A stretch of 64,000 bases of DNA from positions 271,480,045 through 271,544,044 of the forward strand of contig NC_059072.1 of the NCBI RefSeq assembly GCF_020497125.1, read 5' to 3'. Below, piece by piece: positions 59,608-64,000 of this stretch; the first letter of the stretch is position 1; each line of letters opens with the position of its first letter. The notes beneath the pieces were generated by a model. It had not been told where the DNA came from, searched no databases, and was given only the letters and a program-made list of their open reading frames with translations. Origin of the DNA: Mauremys mutica (lineage: Eukaryota > Chordata > Testudines > Geoemydidae). Position numbers and translations under genes: made by a program.

Positions 59608-60333
59608 TGTCAAGGTGTCACCCCCACTCTGAACTTTAGGGTACAGATGTGGGGACCTGCATGAGATAACCCTTAAACTTATTTACCAGCTTAGATCTAG
59701 TAGCTGCCACCACCAGTTTAAACAAATGTTTATGGGAGAGTTATTTGGAAACTCTGTCTTCCTCCCAAATATTTCTGCAGTTTTTATCCCCCTTGTCCTG
59801 GCAGGATTGAGACTGATTCACCTCCCACCAATTCCTGGTGAGCCCAGATCCAAAAAAACCTTGGATCTTAAAGCAAGGAAAAATCAATCAGATTCTTTAA
59901 AAGAAGACTTTTAATTAAAGAAAAGAGGTGAAAGGAATACTTTTATGAGATTAGCATGGATTCTACTCTCACAGACAACAGATTCAAAACACAGAGTATG
60001 TCTCTCTGGACAAAAACCTTAGTTACACAAAGACACCTAATTTGATTCTCCCACTATGCAAAAACGAAGTCACAAAAGAAAATAAACATAATCTAATACA
60101 TTCCTTCTCTAAACACTTACTACTTTTAAGAAATGTTAGATGGCTGATTCCTGGATCCTTCACTCCGGCACAAACTTTTCTGAACAGACCAAAAGACTGA
60201 TTTCCCTCCTCCCTCTTTGAAAACATCTTGTCCTCCCCATTGGTTCCTCTGGTCAGGTGTCAGGTAGGCTATGTGACCTTCTTAACCCTTTACAGGTAAA
60301 AGAGGAATTAACCCTTAACTGTCTGTTTATGTC
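59608..60333 (-). mobile_element. LTR, minus orientation, same family as 60844
   Basis: Read on the minus strand it ends gggggtgacaccttgaca, parallel to gggggtgagacctatgaca at the end of the LTR at 60844. It begins near gacataaacagacagttaag, and ttttacctgtaaagggttaa, acacctgaccagagg and accaatggggagg follow in the same order as there. The first bases are altered and no target duplication was found. Confidence 0.75.
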
Positions 60334-60843
60334 CTGCCTGATCTAGCAAAACATGTATGCCATGCGTTTAAAGTTAAGCATATAAGTCTGGGCCGCCCAG
60401 AGTGGGGGGGCAAATGGGACAATTTACCCCAGACCCCAGGCCCCGCAGGGGCCCCCACGAGAGTTTTTCGGGGCCCCTGGAGCGGGGTCCTTCACTCGCT
60501 CCAGGGGCCCCAGAAAACTGTCGCGAGGCCCAGGCCCCCGGAGCTTCTTCTGCTCCTGGTCTTCGCTGGCCGGGGGTCCTTCCGCTCCGGGGCGGAAGGA
60601 CCCCCTGCCGCTGAATTACCGCCAAAGCGGGACCCGCCGCTGACGTGCAGCCGGGTCTTCGGCGGTAATTCGGCGGCAGGGGGCCCTTCCGTTCTGGGAT
60701 TTGCCGCCAAAGTGCCCCAAAGACCCATGGCAGGGGCCACCCGCCGCTGAATTACCGCCGAAGACCCGGCTGCACTTCGGCAGTGGGTCCCGCTTCGGCG
60801 GTAATTCAGTGGCGGGGGGGGGCCCTCCGCGGGTCTTCGGGGC

Positions 60844-61686
60844 TGTCATAAATAAACAGATCAGGGTTTACAGAACCAGACTAACACGGCTACCCCTCTG
60901 ATACAGATCAGGGTTAAGCTCTCTTTTACCTGGAAAGGGTTAACAAGCTCAGTAACCTGAGAAACACCTGACCAGAGGACCAATGAAGGGACAGGATAAT
61001 TTCAAATCTCTGTGGAGGGAAGCCTTTGTCTGTGTTCCTTGTTTGCTCTGTGTGCTCTCTTTGGATCTAAGAGAGGCCAGACATGTCTCCAAGTTCTCCT
61101 GGAGTAGTTCCTACTATCCAATAGTGAGTATTAATTAGAAAGGCGGATTAGTCTTATAATTTGATTTCTACATTTGCAATTGTGTGTTTTGCTATAGAAT
61201 TTCTTTAATTCTGTACTGTTATTGCTTTTACTGAGAAAGAAGGGAGGGGGGATTCTCTCCAGAGATTGATAAGTTTAGACCCTGTGTATTGTTCCATCTT
61301 GGTATTACAGAGACAGTTACTTTCTTTTTATTCTTTAATAAATCTTTTCTGTTAAGGACTTGGTTGATCTTTCCTTGGGTGAATTCTCAGGGAAAGGGGA
61401 GGAGGAAGGCATCCCTCTGTAGTTGAATCCCGGTATCTCTCCTAGGAAAAGGGAGGGGGGAGGAAGCAGGGGGGAATGGTTTATTTCTCCTAGGTGTAAG
61501 AACTCCATGGATTTGGGGCTCTTGGGATCCCCAAGGATTTGGGGGAAGGGCTGTGTCCCAATACACGTACATTATTGGGTGGTGGCAGCTTTTACCAGAT
61601 CTAAACTAGGATTTTAGTTTAGAGGAGTCCATGCAGGTCCCCATTTTGGAACCCAACAGCTCTAAGTGGGGGTGAGACCTATGACA
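60844..61686 (+). mobile_element. Solo LTR with 5-bp target duplication
   Basis: Starts tgtcataaataaacagatc and ends gagacctatgaca, flanked by ggggc at 60839-60843 and 61687-61691. A polyadenylation-like tctttaataaatcttttctg lies near 61335. It sits inside the MITE at 60388 and itself carries a 35-bp Penelope-derived insertion at 60869. No internal coding region. Confidence 0.9.
60869..60903 (-). mobile_element. 35-bp Penelope-derived insertion with 12-bp target duplication
   Basis: On the minus strand it reads tatcagaggggtagccgtg and on to ctggttctgta, the same 5' terminal sequence as the insertion at 37917. It lies between identical 12-mers cagatcagggtt at 60857-60868 and 60904-60915. Confidence 0.85.
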
Positions 61687-61779
61687 GGGGCACTTCGGCG
61701 GTGGGTCCCGGAACGGAAGGACCCCCCGCCGCCAAAGACCCCAGGCCCCCAGAATCCTCTGGGCGTACCTGATATAAGT

Positions 61780-64000
61780 AGTCTCGCTAGAGTCAATGGA
61801 GTCACATACTTAAAGTATTTTGAAGAACTGGGCAGCAGAGCTCAGCACATGGCAGGATGTAGGCCCTTACATCTTATCGAAAAGATATGCACACAGTAAT
61901 ACGTAGCATCATGCACTGGTCCAATACTGTCTCAGGAGAAAGCATGTCAGTGAGAAAAAAAGAGGGTCTTGAAAAACAGCAAGTGGAAAAGGAATACATG
62001 CTGATATCATATATCCTATTTTCTTTATTTTAATAAGCTGTTATTCTTTAGCAGTGAATTAAAAACACAAAATAGCATTTTCTCTAGCATTCCTAAATGA
62101 CTGTGAATTTTCAGACAAAGCGTAGCTTTAAGGCATATCTTTAATTAAGAAGTGAAATAATTGTGCCAACAAACCCTGCCAAAATTTGAAACTGCCGTCT
62201 ATATAACCTTTGTAAAACAGCAATAAGAAGATGTATAAAAGAGTCATGCCAAGTTTCTGTGGTTTTAATAGCTTGATTTCATCAACTGAGACAAGAAAGG
62301 ATACAGTTTAGTGCCGACATATGCACTATTTATAAAGGAGTCTCTGAATTTAATCTTTATAAAAATAGAATATATTTTAAAAGCGCTCTTTATGGGATTT
62401 TATTTCATTAAACTGTTTCTGCAAAAGGCTTTACTTGTTATTAAATTAGAGGCAGTGAAGCCAGTGGAAGAAAAAAGGAAATGTTTCACTTTCCAGGCCT
62501 TCCCATGTTGATCAATGAATCTCACACCATTTATAGTTCAGATTTAATTTTGTGTATTTATACAAATGATCTAAACATCAGAGGCCACCACAGTGAACTC
62601 TGACCCTCCTCAGAAAACCCTCCTACCTAATTTGTTCTCTTCCTGGGAGAAAGTGGTCAGGTGCATCTTGATGTAAATTAGTACTTCTAATATTTCTCTC
62701 TAAAAGAGAATGACATTTAAATTGAATAATTTTACTTCTGAATTCACATCTCAAAAAGTTTTAGTCTCATAATTTTTTCAGCAAATGCTAATGCAAAAAG
62801 TCAAATGAGTAGTTTCCTCAGTATGTGTGTCATCGAATAGACACGGAAGTGAATGGAAAAATGATTCATAGATTTCAGTGGGAGCATGTGCAGGCCAAAC
62901 CCTGTAGTAAGTTACTACCTTATGCCCTATCTTTCCATACTTACCATTTAATATCTATCATCTCCTTTATGCCTTATAAAATAGTGGTGAGATGTTTTTA
63001 CGACACCATTTATGTCTTTATAGCACGCGTGAAACTTATGAAAAGTCTATGATTAAAACAAGTAGCAACAGCTTTTCTCCTTGTAAAATCAAGGAGGATT
63101 ATAATTAAACAGCTTGCAACAAATTGAACTACTGAAAATATTGGAATTTCTGGGGGGCATGAGGGGAGTGTTTAATCCAAAATAAACAGAAGTCATGAAC
63201 TCTTCTAAAACTGGTACAACAAAATAACCAGGTCTTTTCTCTAGCTAATTTTGAAGTGTTAAGAAATTGTTTAAATGTCATTTATTTATTTTAAATTTAA
63301 AAGGGTGAATATTTACAACTTATTTTATTCTTCTTGGTTTGTCCACACTGTGGCAGATGATTATGCCTGAACCCTGTGTGGGTGATTAATGTGGGCAGAC
63401 AATACAAGAAGTCTTCTCCAACTCCTTGCATGGACTGAATAAGGGCCAAACAAATTGTAGGGGACTGCTCCATCCTTCTTTACCAAAATATACACTCCAA
63501 AGGGAGGTGGGCAGACGGCTGAGACTCACCCTTACCATCTTTAGCACAAGCACACAGAATGGGAACTGAGCAGCAGGGGAAGTAATCTGTGCCCCCACGA
63601 CAGGATGTAACAGCTGGTGTACTTACCCTGAATACTGGGGACCTCAAAGAGGAACTTTGCCTCCTGGAAGGAGGAGTTATTCCTAAATAGCACAATTATA
63701 GACACCCATATCCTGGAATGCCACCAGAAACAGCAATAAAAAAACGTAATGAACCATTTGTTTCTCAAGACTGGTCAGTGATACCAATATAACTATTTCT
63801 TGCTCTAGCCTTCACACGCTAACCCTCCTCCCATTAATGGTTGGTTTCTGGTACTTTCTGGCAGCAAAATCATCACAAATGACACACATACTAATATAAA
63901 AAAGAAAAACAAACATAAGTTCAGTGTCAGAATACTGAACACAAACTGCCTGAATCTACAGTATCTTACCATTGATTTTTAAACACAACTCCCCATTGAT
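61780..64000. other. No gene recognised
   Basis: AT-rich sequence with no recognised element. Frames at 62311-62511, 62825-63052 and 63386-63768 have no motif. Confidence 0.5.

Larger units (their letters stand above)
60388..61771. mobile_element. hAT-like MITE interrupted by a solo LTR
   Basis: Starts ctgggccgcccagag and ends ctctgggcgtacctg, with perfect 8-bp flanks atataagt at 60380-60387 and 61772-61779. The GC-rich interior contains several inverted copies of cttcggcggtaattc (60656-60812). Without the 843-bp LTR and one target copy it is about 536 bp. No coding capacity. Confidence 0.9.

Overview
The window reads as vertebrate intergenic or intronic DNA from a turtle, most likely a cryptodire. 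The main evidence is a tRNA-headed SINE with a CR1-type tail (32822-32994) that matches the tortoise Pol III SINE family, several CR1 LINE copies with short-period tails, a Penelope-like element, and abundant hAT and Harbinger miniature transposons of the kinds common in turtle genomes. There are no bacterial or phage genes, no CRISPR array, no rRNA and no free-standing tRNA gene. I see no intact host protein-coding gene. Every recognisable coding region belongs to a decayed transposable element.

Layout. 1-9.4 kb: right end of a GC-rich DNA-transposon-like repeat, a hAT MITE, an old MIR/CORE-type SINE, a Tigger/pogo-like MITE with three internal tandem units, and a 2.36-kb terminal-inverted-repeat element carrying a 1.1-kb solo LTR. 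11.4-16.5 kb: a Penelope-like retroelement with reverse transcriptase and GIY-YIG remnants (minus strand), a CR1 ORF2 remnant (minus), a Harbinger-like MITE and a solo LTR. 16.5-24.3 kb: mostly AT-rich sequence without recognisable genes, plus one palindromic hAT MITE. 24.4-27.3 kb: old dispersed repeats, a tRNA-like SINE and the 3' end of a Gypsy-type retroelement (RNase H remnant, polypurine tract, LTR). 30-41 kb: further hAT MITEs and two CR1 3' portions, one interrupted by a SINE and by a MITE. 41-44.3 kb: a two-gene PIF/Harbinger transposon with convergent transposase and Myb/SANT-like genes, both frameshifted. 48.1-51.9 kb: a LINE endonuclease/RT remnant followed by three nested insertions (LTR element, solo LTR, hAT-like MITE). 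53.7-61.8 kb: more solo LTRs and MITEs, including a second three-level nest. 61.8-64 kb: no feature recognised.

Functionally, the window is a layered record of transposition. Target-site duplications could be read directly for ten insertions with identical copies: four hAT-like (8 bp), four LTR (4-5 bp, the 4-bp ones weaker), and three short Penelope-derived pieces (12-13 bp), counting the Tigger TA separately. Two further hAT-like copies match at 7 of 8 positions and one at 6 of 8. These give a relative order of events at several loci. I did not find a convincing new biological system. The most interesting items are the short Penelope-derived insertions with long target duplications, the Harbinger copy that keeps all three catalytic acidic residues, and the hAT palindromes. 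Family names come from recognition of motifs and were not checked against a database.
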